From Ophiothrix spiculata (Eukaryota; Echinodermata; Ophiuroidea; Amphilepidida; Ophiotrichidae): a stretch of DNA of 22,553 bases. The notes under the pieces are model-generated. The model was not told the origin of the DNA. It saw nothing but the letters and a program-made list of their open reading frames with translations, and made no database searches. The position numbers were made by a program, and so were the translations under genes. The DNA is taken from assembly GCA_000969725.1 (NCBI GenBank), contig JXSR01S019546.1. One strand, written 5' to 3'. Below, one piece after another: positions 11,010-19,336 of this stretch. Positions within the stretch are counted from its first letter, which is position 1; each line of letters starts with the position of its first letter.

Positions 11010-11509
11010 TTACTCTTAATGTAAAAGAGTGAAAGTTCACTCTCTAGGAGTGAAAACAATTTCACTCTAAACAAGTGAAATTTCACTATTATAGATTGAA
11101 TTTTGACTCTTAAAAGAGTGAAATCTTAACTATGTCACTTTTCAAGAGTGGAATGTCACTCTTTCAGTAAATTTTTCACTCTTTCTAAGGGCTGGTCCCT
11201 TGTGTCACTCCTTTATGAGTGATTTCTTTGATGTTTATTGAAATTTAAATTTGATCACTCGTAAAAGAGTGACACTAGGGACCAGCCCTTAGAAAGAGTG
11301 ACAATTTTACTCCAAAAGAGTGAGAATTTCATTCTTTAAAGAGTGACAATTCAGTCTTGAAAAGTGAATTTTTTAAGATATCACTCTTTCCAGAGTCAAA
11401 ATTCACTCCATGAAAGTGGAATTTCACTCGTTTTTTCACTCATTTAGAGTTAAATTGTTTTCACTCCAAGAGAGAGTGAACTTTTCACTCTTTTACATTA
11501 AGAGAGTAC
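11010..11509. mobile_element. 500-bp fold-back element built from GAGTGA/TCACTC words
   Basis: The two halves are inverted copies of each other. The left edge TACTCTTAATGTAAAAGAGTG pairs with CACTCTTTTACATTAAGAGAGTA at the right edge, and the centre pairs TAAGGGCTGGTCCCT (about 11198-11212) with AGGGACCAGCCCTTA (about 11278-11292). Within each arm a unit of roughly 20 bp with a GAGTGA or TCACTC core recurs in both orientations, so most subunits are themselves small palindromes. A transcript through it would form a hairpin of about 240 bp per arm. No coding sequence is present. It ends 453 bases before the splice acceptor of the exon at 11963. Confidence 0.85.
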
Positions 11510-11962
11510 CATGAATATTTTGGTGATATTCTCAACAATTCTTTGACATTTTCATTGGACATGAAATGCTCTGTTAAACAAATTATACTGCTGATGGATT
11601 TATACATATTGATTGCAGTTTTTCAAACTTGAGAGATTCACAATTGTTTAAAGCAAACATTTTTTTTTTTTAAAGCCGAAAGTTAAAATTTTACTTACAC
11701 AAAGTTTGAAAACCAGTAAAAATGAATGGATATGTTGAAATACCAAATTTTAAGGCACAACCTTGTGACTGAAGCATGAATTGCCTATCTTGTTTGTTGC
11801 AGATGGAGTTCAGGTGGAGAAATGTCTTAACTCTTTCTTTTAGATTTTAGAAACAGAATTTTATTTCTATCTTGATCTAAATGTTTAAAAAGAATTATCA
11901 TCTTAATCATACCATATGAAAAAGATTTTATTTTATTGACATTTTTTCTTTCTCTTTTATAG
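11510..11962 (+). other. 3' end of upstream intron with splice acceptor
   Basis: The segment ends in a strong polypyrimidine tract, ATTTTTTCTTTCTCTTTTAT, followed by AG at 11961-11962. An earlier TTGTTTGTTGCAG at about 11790-11803 also resembles an acceptor, but it opens onto frames that do not join the RIM reading frame. Nothing else is recognised. Confidence 0.8.
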
Positions 11963-13475
11963 GTACTATGGGTCTGCAAGCTATGTCGAAAGAAACAAGA
12001 ATTACTCACCAAAACGGGCATGTGGTATAAGAGAGCGGCCAATGACAAAGACGGAGCAATAACACCGACTGCGGGGAATGTAATGCCACCGGGTATGCCA
12101 CAACCTGGTGGCCCTCAGGGACAAAGCACTCCCAATCTAAGTCAAATAGGGCAGCCAGGGAATCAAACACCTACTGGGGCCCCACCGAGAGCTCCGCAAA
12201 ACTCTACCACGGACAATATTCAAGGTCCATTACATAGAACTGGCAGTCGCTCTGGGACTCCTCATGGACAATTACAGCGTCAGCTTTCCAAATCTGAGGA
12301 AGATGGACCAAACTCTCACCGCCCTCGTAGCAGGGAGGGAGGTAGACCTGGTCATGACGACCGAGGTCCAAGGGCAAGGGGGGAACATGATTTAGCCGGC
12401 AATGTGCATTATCGTGACCAAGATAGACGTCGCGACAGAGATCGTAGAGAACGTTCAACTAGCAGTGATAGATTAGATAGGAGGGGGCGGGATTCTAGGT
12501 ATAATAGGGATAGTAAGCAATATGCCCCTGAAAGGGGCGGGGATCAAGATCCCCGTAGACCTGACTCAAGACGTTATCCTAGTGATAGAGACGGAAGACG
12601 TTATAGTGACGAAAGTATTCGCAGCAACCCGACTGACAAAGGAGATCGAAGATATCCACAGGACCAGGATAGATATGCAAATGACAATAGACATGGATAC
12701 CCAAATGAACAATATTCAAGACGTAAACACGGAGGAAGCCGCAGGGATAGATATCCTCCTACTCGGGAATATGACGACACAAAACCATACCCTCCAGAAA
12801 AAGGTTACTCACAAGAAGATTTAGAATCTTTAGAATCCTATTCTGGAAAGGAGCCTTTATCAAGGACTTCTAGTGGGCGATCATTGGATCGACAAAGTCG
12901 AATTCATATGTACCCAGAATCTTATGATAATTACCCCGGTGAGCTAGAACGAAGAGACGTTAACACTCCTGTTAGTGAAAATCGTGATAGGAGACCAAGG
13001 AATCGACGCGAACGTTCTAGCCCTGGGAATAATATGTCTAGATCGCCACCACGTGGACCACAATATGATAGTTCATCTGCAAAAAGAACAAGTGGTGCAT
13101 CGCCACGCCATAGTATCACAGTGGAGGATGTTGATGCTCAGGGTGGCTTAGTGGCAGATACCTTTGGTGCTCATGATGCTAATAGAATTGAAGGTGTTCC
13201 AAAACACCATCTGGATCCAAATAGTGCTGTGTACAAAGTGAACAAGCAAGAATCACAATCACGCAAAGTCGATTCTATGATCCGTAATGACTCACTTAGC
13301 TCTGATCAAAGTGAATGTGTGCGGCCGCCGCCTCCAAAGCCACATAAAGCAAAAGGTAGCCGCGCAAAGCGGAGACAATTTTCATTGAGTAGTTCTGAGG
13401 AGGAGATTCGTTCCACACCGGATTATACCAGTCCTGATGAAGGTGAGCTTGAAAGTGAAAGTGTCAGTGAACGGG
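11963..13475 (+). CDS. RIMS: RIM (regulating synaptic membrane exocytosis) exon: zinc-finger end and linker
   Basis: This is an internal coding exon of a RIM scaffold, the active-zone protein that links Rab3 on synaptic vesicles, Munc13 and presynaptic calcium channels. It begins on a codon boundary after a strong acceptor and reads VLWVCKLCRKKQELLTKTG, which matches the end of the RIM FYVE-like zinc finger (the WVC..C cysteine pair is zinc-binding in the family). It then runs through about 485 residues of disordered linker: Pro/Gly/Gln-rich, then Arg/Asp/Tyr-rich (about residues 100-260), then Ser-rich. The last ~95 residues carry RIM hallmarks: HLDPNSAVYK, RNDSLSSDQSE, RPPPPKPHKAK, RRQFSLSSSEEE and ESESVSERG. 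The donor is G|GTAAGT at 13475/13476, leaving one base of a split Gly codon. The first in-frame ATG (12020) is internal, not a start. Vertebrate paralogues RIMS1 and RIMS2 are not distinguishable here, which fits a pre-duplication gene. Confidence 0.95.
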
Positions 13476-13544
13476 GTAAGTTGTGCATTTCTTTTCCGTT
13501 TCTTTGTGACTATCCGTTTTCATTGGTGGTTTGTAAAAAATGAA

Positions 13545-13705
13545 CACAGGAATACAACACTGACCCAAGTCCATGCTGCTCTACCCAATCAAAAGGAAGA
13601 GAATCGATCAAAGTCCAATTGAGTATTAAATTATTGTAGGCGATCAGTATGCCTCCTTTTTTTGGTAAGGAAGCATGGACTTTGATTACTGTTGTATTCC
13701 TGTTT
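13545..13705. mobile_element. Small fold-back element, about 160 bp
   Basis: ACAGGAATACAACACTGAC with AAGTCCATGCT at 13546-13577 is the imperfect reverse complement of AGCATGGACTTTGATTAC with TGTTGTATTCCTGT at about 13672-13704. The central 95 bp is unpaired. It lies 70 bases downstream of the exon donor. The structure is that of a MITE; the family is unknown. Confidence 0.75.
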
Positions 13706-13928
13706 TTCAATATTATGCTAAAAATGTTCAGTCAGGATCATTAAAATTCATACTCGTCAGACAAATCTTAATAAAGATCCATATGTTTGAAAGGTGCACA
13801 TAGTTGAGAACAGAGGTCATGGAACTAAAAAAATCCATGTGAACACTATCAAAACGTGTAGATCTTTGTTTAGGATTTTCTATCTATTTGGCTTTTATGA
13901 ATTTTTGTTACTGCAGAGAACAGGAATT

Positions 13929-14360
13929 AGGCCATGTTAGTCAAGGAGAGCACCATCAATCATTAGAGTAAGACACAAGTGGCTGGTCATTCTCTTCAGA
14001 TTACCAAACTTAATTCTTAGTGTTAAGTCATCAGTGCAAGAAAGTCGTATCTGCAATGGCTGCCTTGTGTTATATTTTTTAACACCTAGTCACTATAATT
14101 TCACAAATCCCTCAACATTTCTCTGCCTTATGTCAGTGGCTCTTGAAATGGTTCTTCAGGTGATACCGTCACCTGAAGGTCCATTTCAACAGCCACTGAC
14201 CCAAGACTGGAGTTTAAACAGTATGCAGTCAAAAATTAATGACAAATGGCAGCTATTGCAGATACGACTTTCTTGCACTCACATGACGAAGTGTCTGACT
14301 GGCACATGCAACTTGTTTTTCTTAGTCCAATGTTTGATGGTGCTCTCCCTGACTAACATT
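13929..14360. mobile_element. Long imperfect inverted duplication, about 430 bp
   Basis: Three collinear blocks pair across the element. ATGTTAGTCAAGGAGAGCAC near 13933 pairs with GTGCTCTCCCTGACTAACAT at 14340-14359. TGCAAGAAAGTCGTATCTGC at 14034-14053 pairs with GCAGATACGACTTTCTTGCA near 14258. TCAGTGGCTCTTGAAATGG with TTCAGGTGA near 14133-14164 pairs with TCACCTGAA and CCATTTCAACAGCCACTGA immediately after, around a centre near 14168. The arms are diverged, so the duplication is old. The open frame 14034-14411 is produced by the inverted repeat and is not supported as a gene. Confidence 0.8.
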
Positions 14361-14547
14361 GGGCTATTCCAGTTAAAATCCATACACCCCCTATGGAAGA
14401 CATTACCTTAATCCCCCACACAGGGAGTGTGAATTTTAAATGGAGTCACCAATTTAGGTTACCCCCATTTGAAATTCACACTCCCTGTGTGGGAGTTTAA
14501 GGTAATGTCTTCCATAGAGGGTGTGTGGACTTCAACTGGAATAGCCC
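14361..14547. mobile_element. Palindromic MITE, 187 bp
   Basis: GGGCTATTCCAGTT at the left end is mirrored by AACTGGAATAGCCC at the right end (with one difference), and the arms stay complementary over about 80 bp each (14361-14443 and 14465-14547). They include TATGGAAGACATTACCTTAA on the left and its reverse complement on the right. ATT flanks both ends. Only about 20 bp separates the arms, so the element is nearly a perfect hairpin. Confidence 0.85.
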
Positions 14548-14785
14548 ATTATGTGTGTTCTCTGTGCATTTGATCATTGTGTTGCGGTATATCAAAAGGT
14601 ACATCATTACGGCAAAGTCAATTTTTAGATATGGTGGGCTGAATTTGAAAATGATTGAAAAGGTCGGGAGGTCGATTTTTAGATTTAGTAAAATGTTGGT
14701 TCCTTAAAAGTGTTTATTTTCAACAAATCAGTTCATTTAACATAAAAAATTTTGCTTAAAGATATCTGTAGGACAGTCACCTTAA

Positions 14786-15127
14786 GGTGCGTTTACACTG
14801 TGACGTAGGGTAACGACGGAGGGTAACATATTTGCAACTAAAAAATTGTAACTGAAAACGACTGATAGTAACGATAGTGTGTGTAGCTAGCAGCTTGTGT
14901 GAGTGTTAACTGACATTAACTAACGATGACGTGCATAAATTTCAATACTGCAATTCGCAGGTCTACGTTGCTTGTCCTGGGTAAACAAAGTTTTTTCCAA
15001 AGTTATTTGTCCAATATCATTTTGTTCTCAATCATTTTGTCCAATTTCAAATTGTCCACTTACATTTTGGCCACAAATTACTACACCCCTTGTCGTTACC
15101 CCCAAGTAGCCACAGTGTAAACGCACC
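14786..15127. mobile_element. MITE with 17-bp perfect terminal inverted repeats and TTAA flanks
   Basis: The terminus GGTGCGTTTACACTGTG (14786-14802) is repeated exactly in inverse at 15111-15127. TTAA lies immediately outside both ends (14782-14785 and 15128-15131). TTAA is the target-site duplication of piggyBac-superfamily elements, but the terminal bases do not match the usual piggyBac start, and a PIF/Harbinger-type origin (TWA target) is also possible. The interior contains several TTTTGTCCA-like words and no transposase. Confidence 0.85.
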
Positions 15128-15381
15128 TTAAAAACAATACTCTTCCATTTTCCACCACTTCCAGCTTAAACTTGGAATTAGCAAGGATCTGTATTTTTGA
15201 CCTTTGAAAGTAAATCAATAAAGCTTGTCTGCTAAATTTGTTTGAAATCCGACATCAAAAATGCCAGCTACTATGGAGTTTTGATGTGGCACAATTGTAT
15301 TTTCAATGTTGACTTTTGGACCAAAGATGTACATTTCGATGTGCTGGATCACAATTGGTGTCATTTCATATGCTACATGCT
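15128..15381. other. Intron sequence, nothing recognised
   Basis: A short unannotated stretch between a MITE and a minisatellite. Confidence 0.4.
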
Positions 15382-15701
15382 CTGTATGGTTCTAATCCAG
15401 GGAGGGGTATTAAAATTTTAAATGGGTCTGTATGGTTCTAATCCAGGGAGGGGTATTTAAGTTTTAAATGGGTCTGTATGGTTCTAATCCAGGGAGGGGT
15501 ATTTAAATTTTAAATGGGTCTGTATGGTTCTAATCCAGGGAGGGGTATTTAAATTTAATGGGTCTGTATGGTTCTAATCCAGGGAGGGGTATTTAAGTTT
15601 TAAATGGGTCTGTATGGTTCTAATCCAGGGAGGGGTATTTAAATTTTAAATGGGTCTGTATGGTTCTAATCCAGGGAGGGGTATTTAAATTTTAAATGGG
15701 T
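15382..15701. repeat. 46-bp minisatellite, seven copies
   Basis: The unit starts CTGTATGGTTCTAATCCAGG and continues GAGGGGTATTTAAATTTTAAATGGGT. Seven tandem copies are present, nearly identical; the fourth has a 2-3 bp deletion and a few carry AAGTTTT for AAATTTT. The low divergence suggests recent expansion and probable length polymorphism. Confidence 0.95.
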
Positions 15702-15895
15702 GGGCAGCTGAAAAGTCAAAACTCGTGTTCACCTTCTTGCTAGAAAAGATATTAATTTTTGACATTTTCAACCTTAATGCAACTTGAAAATTTGTTGAAG
15801 GTAAAGATCAGTCCATTAGGACATGACTCCACAACATAGCGTAATGTGTCAGTATCCCTCCCTGGAGTTTCTTAACTGTTTGGGGACTTCTTGCT

Positions 15896-16027
15896 TCAAT
15901 TCAATGTGAATTCAAATTCAATGTGAATTCAAATTCAATGCGAATTCATATTCAATGTGAATTCAAATTCAATGTGAATTCAAATTCAATGTGAATTCAT
16001 ATTCAATGTGAATTCAAATTCAATGTG
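15896..16027. repeat. 17-bp minisatellite with three-unit periodicity
   Basis: About eight copies of TCAATGTGAATTCAAAT. Every third unit carries CATAT in place of CAAAT, giving a higher-order period near 51 bp. Each unit contains the palindrome GAATTC. Confidence 0.9.
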
Positions 16028-16117
16028 TCTGTACATTTCATAAATTAAGTTGGTTTCAGAGTGTCTGACATTTTGTCATGTGTAGCAAATGTTTTGATAA
16101 GAGAAGTCATGCTGCAG

Positions 16118-16362
16118 GCAAAAAAAAATTGTTGTGTTGCCCTCAGCGACCGACCCTATTCAAAAATTATAAAAAAAGAAAAAATAGGGTCGTGAAAGCA
16201 CCCAATTTTGCTCAAATTGGGTGTTTTTTGAGAAAGTATTTTGAAAATAGTGGAAAATGCACCCAAATTTCTTAATTAAGGTGCTTTAAAAAAAATTATT
16301 TACCGACCGACTCATTTTTTCAGAAATTTCACTTGAGGGCAACACAACAAATTTTTTCCTTG
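16118..16362. mobile_element. MITE with TTGTTGTGTTGCCCTC termini
   Basis: The left end (A-rich, then TTGTTGTGTTGCCCTC) is mirrored by GAGGGCAACACAACAAATTT near 16335-16354. A second inverted pair lies inside, GCGACCGACCCT near the left and ACCGACCGACTC near the right. A small internal hairpin surrounds CACCCAATTTTG / CAAATTGGGTG. No coding capacity. The open frame 16078-16275 covers its left half and is incidental. Confidence 0.8.
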
Positions 16363-17113
16363 GCCTAATTATGAGAGTTAGCCATACTGAAAAGGTTGAA
16401 TTTATCTTAACTTTTCAAAACTAGTGCTACAACCAATAGTACTTTGATTTTGAAGTTCGTTATACTTTTAACCATAACTTAAGAATGCATATTTTGAAAA
16501 GTTTGAATAACATTGAGACAAAAATGTTAGATACTCTTGAAACCAAGCATAGCTTTTCTGTCTTTCCTTTAAAAGCATAGTGTATAACATACCCCAAGAA
16601 ATAATCAATGTTAATATTGGATTTTATATGTCGAAAGTATATAACATGTGACTAGTCACCACAAACTTTGTGTAAAGTCAACATTCTGAGATTCTGGACA
16701 AAATACATGTCATATTCTGACGAATTTTAAAGATACAGAAAAAAGTACTTTGGAATTTGTATTTTGATCAAATTATGATCGGGATGGATTTTGAAATGTT
16801 CATAGCTTTCTTAAACGCCTTGCAAAATATCTCAATATGTTTCAATTCTAACATTTTCCAGATGTTTTTACAAATCAAAAATTTACACAAAAGTAAAATC
16901 TTTATGCATGTTTTGATGACAAATGTAAATGCTTCCTTCAAAGAATCATAATGATATAATATGAACGAAAACAAATAAAGTTGATGCTGACATTTTGGAA
17001 TATGGCAATATCTTGTTGAATTTGCAAAACACAAAATTGAGCACAGGTTGACTTTACTAGATGTTTGTAGTGGCCAGTCACCTGCCTATATGATTACAAT
17101 GTTGTGTAAAATA
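16363..17113. other. Intron sequence, nothing recognised
   Basis: AT-rich sequence. Short frames on both strands near 16757-17034 overlap each other and show no motif. Confidence 0.5.
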
Positions 17114-17506
17114 AGGCAGCAACCGGGGGGGGGGGGGACTCAAATTTGGTTTGGGTAGGGACGTGCCTCTGGGAAATTTGGAAAGTCACCCATCCAAATA
17201 CTAATTTTTAAGAAAAACTGACCCATAATCTTCTAAATTTTGAGCCAAATTTAATCAAAATTCTCATTTTTTTCTGTAAAAATTTGCTCTATTTTGGCAA
17301 AATCTTCTAACATTTTGATAAAAAAATGTCAAAATATGCGGCATTTGGCGCTAATTTCTGCAAATTTTGGAAAGAAAACCCATCAAAATACCACATTTTG
17401 GGAAGAAAAAGGACTGATTGGAATACCAGAAAGCCTGATTTTGCTACCCGAATTTGCGGCACGTCCCATAACCCCTTTTGTACTAAGTAGCCCCCCGGGG
17501 GCAGCA
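17114..17506. mobile_element. Probable MITE with poly-G / CCCCCCGGGGG ends
   Basis: A run of 13 G near the left edge (17125-17137) and CCCCCCGGGGG at the right edge frame about 380 bp. Inside the ends, GGGTAGGGACGTGCC on the left is an approximate inverse of GGCACGTCCC on the right. The interior repeats AAAATCTTCTAA and TTTTGG words. The arms are poorly conserved, so the boundaries are approximate. Confidence 0.55.
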
Positions 17507-17669
17507 CCTAGTAACTAAAAGGGCATTCCCATCCTGTCTTGCTTCCAATTGGATTTTTTTTGGAGGATATTAGTGATGAAAATTAGCACAATTAGCAGAC
17601 GTCATCACAATTTTGCATCTATTTCAGATATGTTTCACTACTAAATACCTCTCATTACAACCCATAATA

Positions 17670-18183
17670 CAGTCCCGCTCTAAAGTATTTCCGCACAATT
17701 AAAAACGTTCAAAAACCTGGTTTTTTTTATATTAAACGATGTAGGTTCATCAAAGATTCATACTAGTATAGGTTTATCTATTCAATATGACTAAATCGAT
17801 GTTTCTTATAATATTTGATCTTCCATTGCTAATAAAATGGCTGATTTCATGAACCATATACAAGTACACCACAAGTACAAATATCATTACCATGTAACTA
17901 ATCAATTTTACATAACCTCATTATTACCTTATAACAGGATGTAATATTTTCAAGTTGTAAGTTTTAAAACAAATGCGTAGAACTCAAATTGTTTATGTTC
18001 AGACGAAAGTTAGTAATATGCATAACATGCCATATTTTCAAATGCAATGATTGCAATTCCGATATAGTTACTTAGAAAATTATACAATATAGACTCTGTC
18101 AAAAAATGATGAAAATCAGATAAACACCTTTTGAGACATGGCTGAATAAAGGTTTTGTGCGGAAATACTTTCAAGCGGCAGTG
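17670..18183. mobile_element. Tc1/mariner-like non-autonomous element, 514 bp
   Basis: The ends CAGTCCCGCTCTAAAGTATT and, inverted, CACTGCCGCTTGAAAGTATT both continue TTCCGCACAA. TA dinucleotides flank both ends (17668-17669 and 18184-18185), as expected for Tc1/mariner integration. The interior (about 450 bp) is AT-rich with no transposase frame, so it is an internally deleted or MITE-type copy that would depend on a transposase supplied from elsewhere. Confidence 0.85.
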
Positions 18184-18559
18184 TATATAAAACAATCCAT
18201 TGCAAGGCATGATGGGATAGCCCTGATATCTTCTTTTGACTAAACCCGGCCTTCATCGATGTCCATTTGACATTTGAGATTGTAATATTTCTTTCAAAGA
18301 AAGATTTGATGCGACAACAGGTCCCAAAACCGATGAATTTCTCTTGGTCATTTTGCTGCTTTTAGTCAGATTCTGATTAACAATGTGCCATTTTGTGAAT
18401 GTTTCTGTATATTTAATCTGGTGATATGCTGTTGCTGCAAATCATATTTCAAATTTCAACTGGACAGTTGGTTCAAATGACGTCAACATCAAAATGTATT
18501 CCATGAATGTATTTGTTTCTCAAGGAGCTTGAAAATGGGAATCGGTACTAAACATCATC

Positions 18560-18870
18560 TTGTTCTTGCAGATGGGCCTGAGTTATGATACTTCAGGGAG
18601 GATTTTTCGGAAACAAGCATTTGATCATGATACACAAAAAAGCACATTTATGCATTTAATAAATGTGAAAAGTTTGCGAACTTTTCCGTTTGCATCTAAC
18701 ACAACTTTGGCTGAATCAGGTGTGAATTTCCGTTGCAAAGTGTCACAAGTGTCACACTTGCTCCAAAAGAAAATGACAGTACAGTAATTAAAGGAGTAAT
18801 TTAGAAGAGTATCGATTCCTGTTTTGAATATCCTTGGTTTTTCTATTTCAAGAAAACAGGGCATTTTCAT
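18560..18870 (-). other. Unrecognised region open on both strands, possible gene relic
   Basis: The - strand frame 18870-18625 (81 codons) contains a segment reading KCDTCDTLQRKFTPDSAK, then VVLDANGKVRKLFTF and a final Cys-containing stretch. Its composition and cysteine spacing look more protein-like than the surrounding AT-rich frames. The + strand is also open from 18560 to 18787 and starts next to TTGTTCTTGCAG, an acceptor-like sequence. I do not recognise either product. It could be a fragment of a transposon gene or a cryptic exon. Confidence 0.25.
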
Positions 18871-18935
18871 ACTATACTATGTGTGGCATAGTTGTGATCT
18901 TTCCTCCTCAGTCCAATGTCTATCAATCACCAGTA

Positions 18936-19144
18936 CTGTAAACGGGCAAATTTTCGCGAGGGTTTAATTTCCGCGAATTTCGCGAGTCAACATCTAACCG
19001 CGAATATAACACCTCGCGAATACATTCATTTTATGTGTAGGTCTATGTACTAAAGCTTTGAATCGCTAATTTAACACGCGCGGAAATGTCGTGATTGTCT
19101 GATTTCGCGAAAAATTCTGCTCGCGAAAATATTCCCGTTTACAG
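18936..19144. mobile_element. MITE with CTGTAAACGGG termini, 209 bp
   Basis: CTGTAAACGGGCAAATTTTC with GCGAG at the left is mirrored by CTCGC with GAAAATATTCCCGTTTACAG at the right. TA flanks both ends (18934-18935 and 19145-19146). The interior is rich in TCGCGA and CGCGAA words, strikingly CpG-rich for this window. It ends 42 bases before the exon at 19187, so it forms part of the upstream splicing region of that exon. The TA flanks suggest Tc1/mariner-type mobilisation. Confidence 0.9.
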
Positions 19145-19186
19145 TATTTTATAGGTGGAATCAAAAGTTTCATTTATCATGTGCAG

Positions 19187-19251
19187 GCGATGCGGAACAG
19201 TGGGATGACAGACCATGGCATTCTGAACAGCATCTGCCCTCTTTATCACTG
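19187..19251 (+). CDS. RIMS: RIM alternative exon A (short)
   Basis: This 65-nt exon follows ATTTATCATGTGCAG and ends at the donor CTG|GTGAGC. Joined to the G left at 13475 it encodes a Gly plus 21 residues, DAEQWDDRPWHSEQHLPSLS then L. From memory of the family, vertebrate RIM1 has after SVSEKG a segment of the same length containing WHSRETSPISS that leads straight into the PDZ domain, so the two correspond. It is entered with one base already used and exits on a codon boundary. The exit fits a downstream exon that starts on a codon, not exon B. Its acceptor has a weak pyrimidine tract interrupted by purines, as is usual for regulated exons. A MITE ends 42 bases upstream. Confidence 0.85.
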
Positions 19252-19336
19252 GTGAGCCAGCTGTTATGTGTATTATCAACATTTTTTGAGAGAAAAAATA
19301 GAAAAAAATGTCTTTTTGTGTCCCTCCACCACACAG
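19252..19336 (+). other. 85-nt intron between alternative exons, open in frame
   Basis: It has a GTGAGC donor and a CTCCACCACACAG acceptor. Read in the frame of exon A it contains no stop codon and joins exon B in its own frame, so retention would add 28 residues and one split codon without a frameshift. A branch-site-like TATTATCAAC lies only about 28 bases from the donor, short for spliceosome assembly. Confidence 0.75.

Noticed and set aside
12020..13543. A 507-residue protein starting at the ATG at 12020 and ending after the donor
   Set aside because: Coding identity starts upstream at 11963 (zinc-finger cysteines) right after a strong acceptor, and the C-terminal residues after 13475 are intron read-through. 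It is an internal exon, not a complete gene.
13917..13967. Exon-like 51-nt segment with strong acceptor (GTTACTGCAG) and donor (GAGTAAGA)
   Set aside because: Entered from the one-base overhang at 13475 it meets an in-frame TAG, and the second acceptor at 13919 gives a phase that does not fit A or B. Most of it is one arm of the inverted duplication.
14034..14411. 125-codon + strand frame
   Set aside because: It spans the inverted duplication and enters the palindromic MITE; no family motif and no splice context.
15382..16027. CRISPR array
   Set aside because: The repeats are contiguous without unique spacers, and the genome is animal; these are minisatellites.
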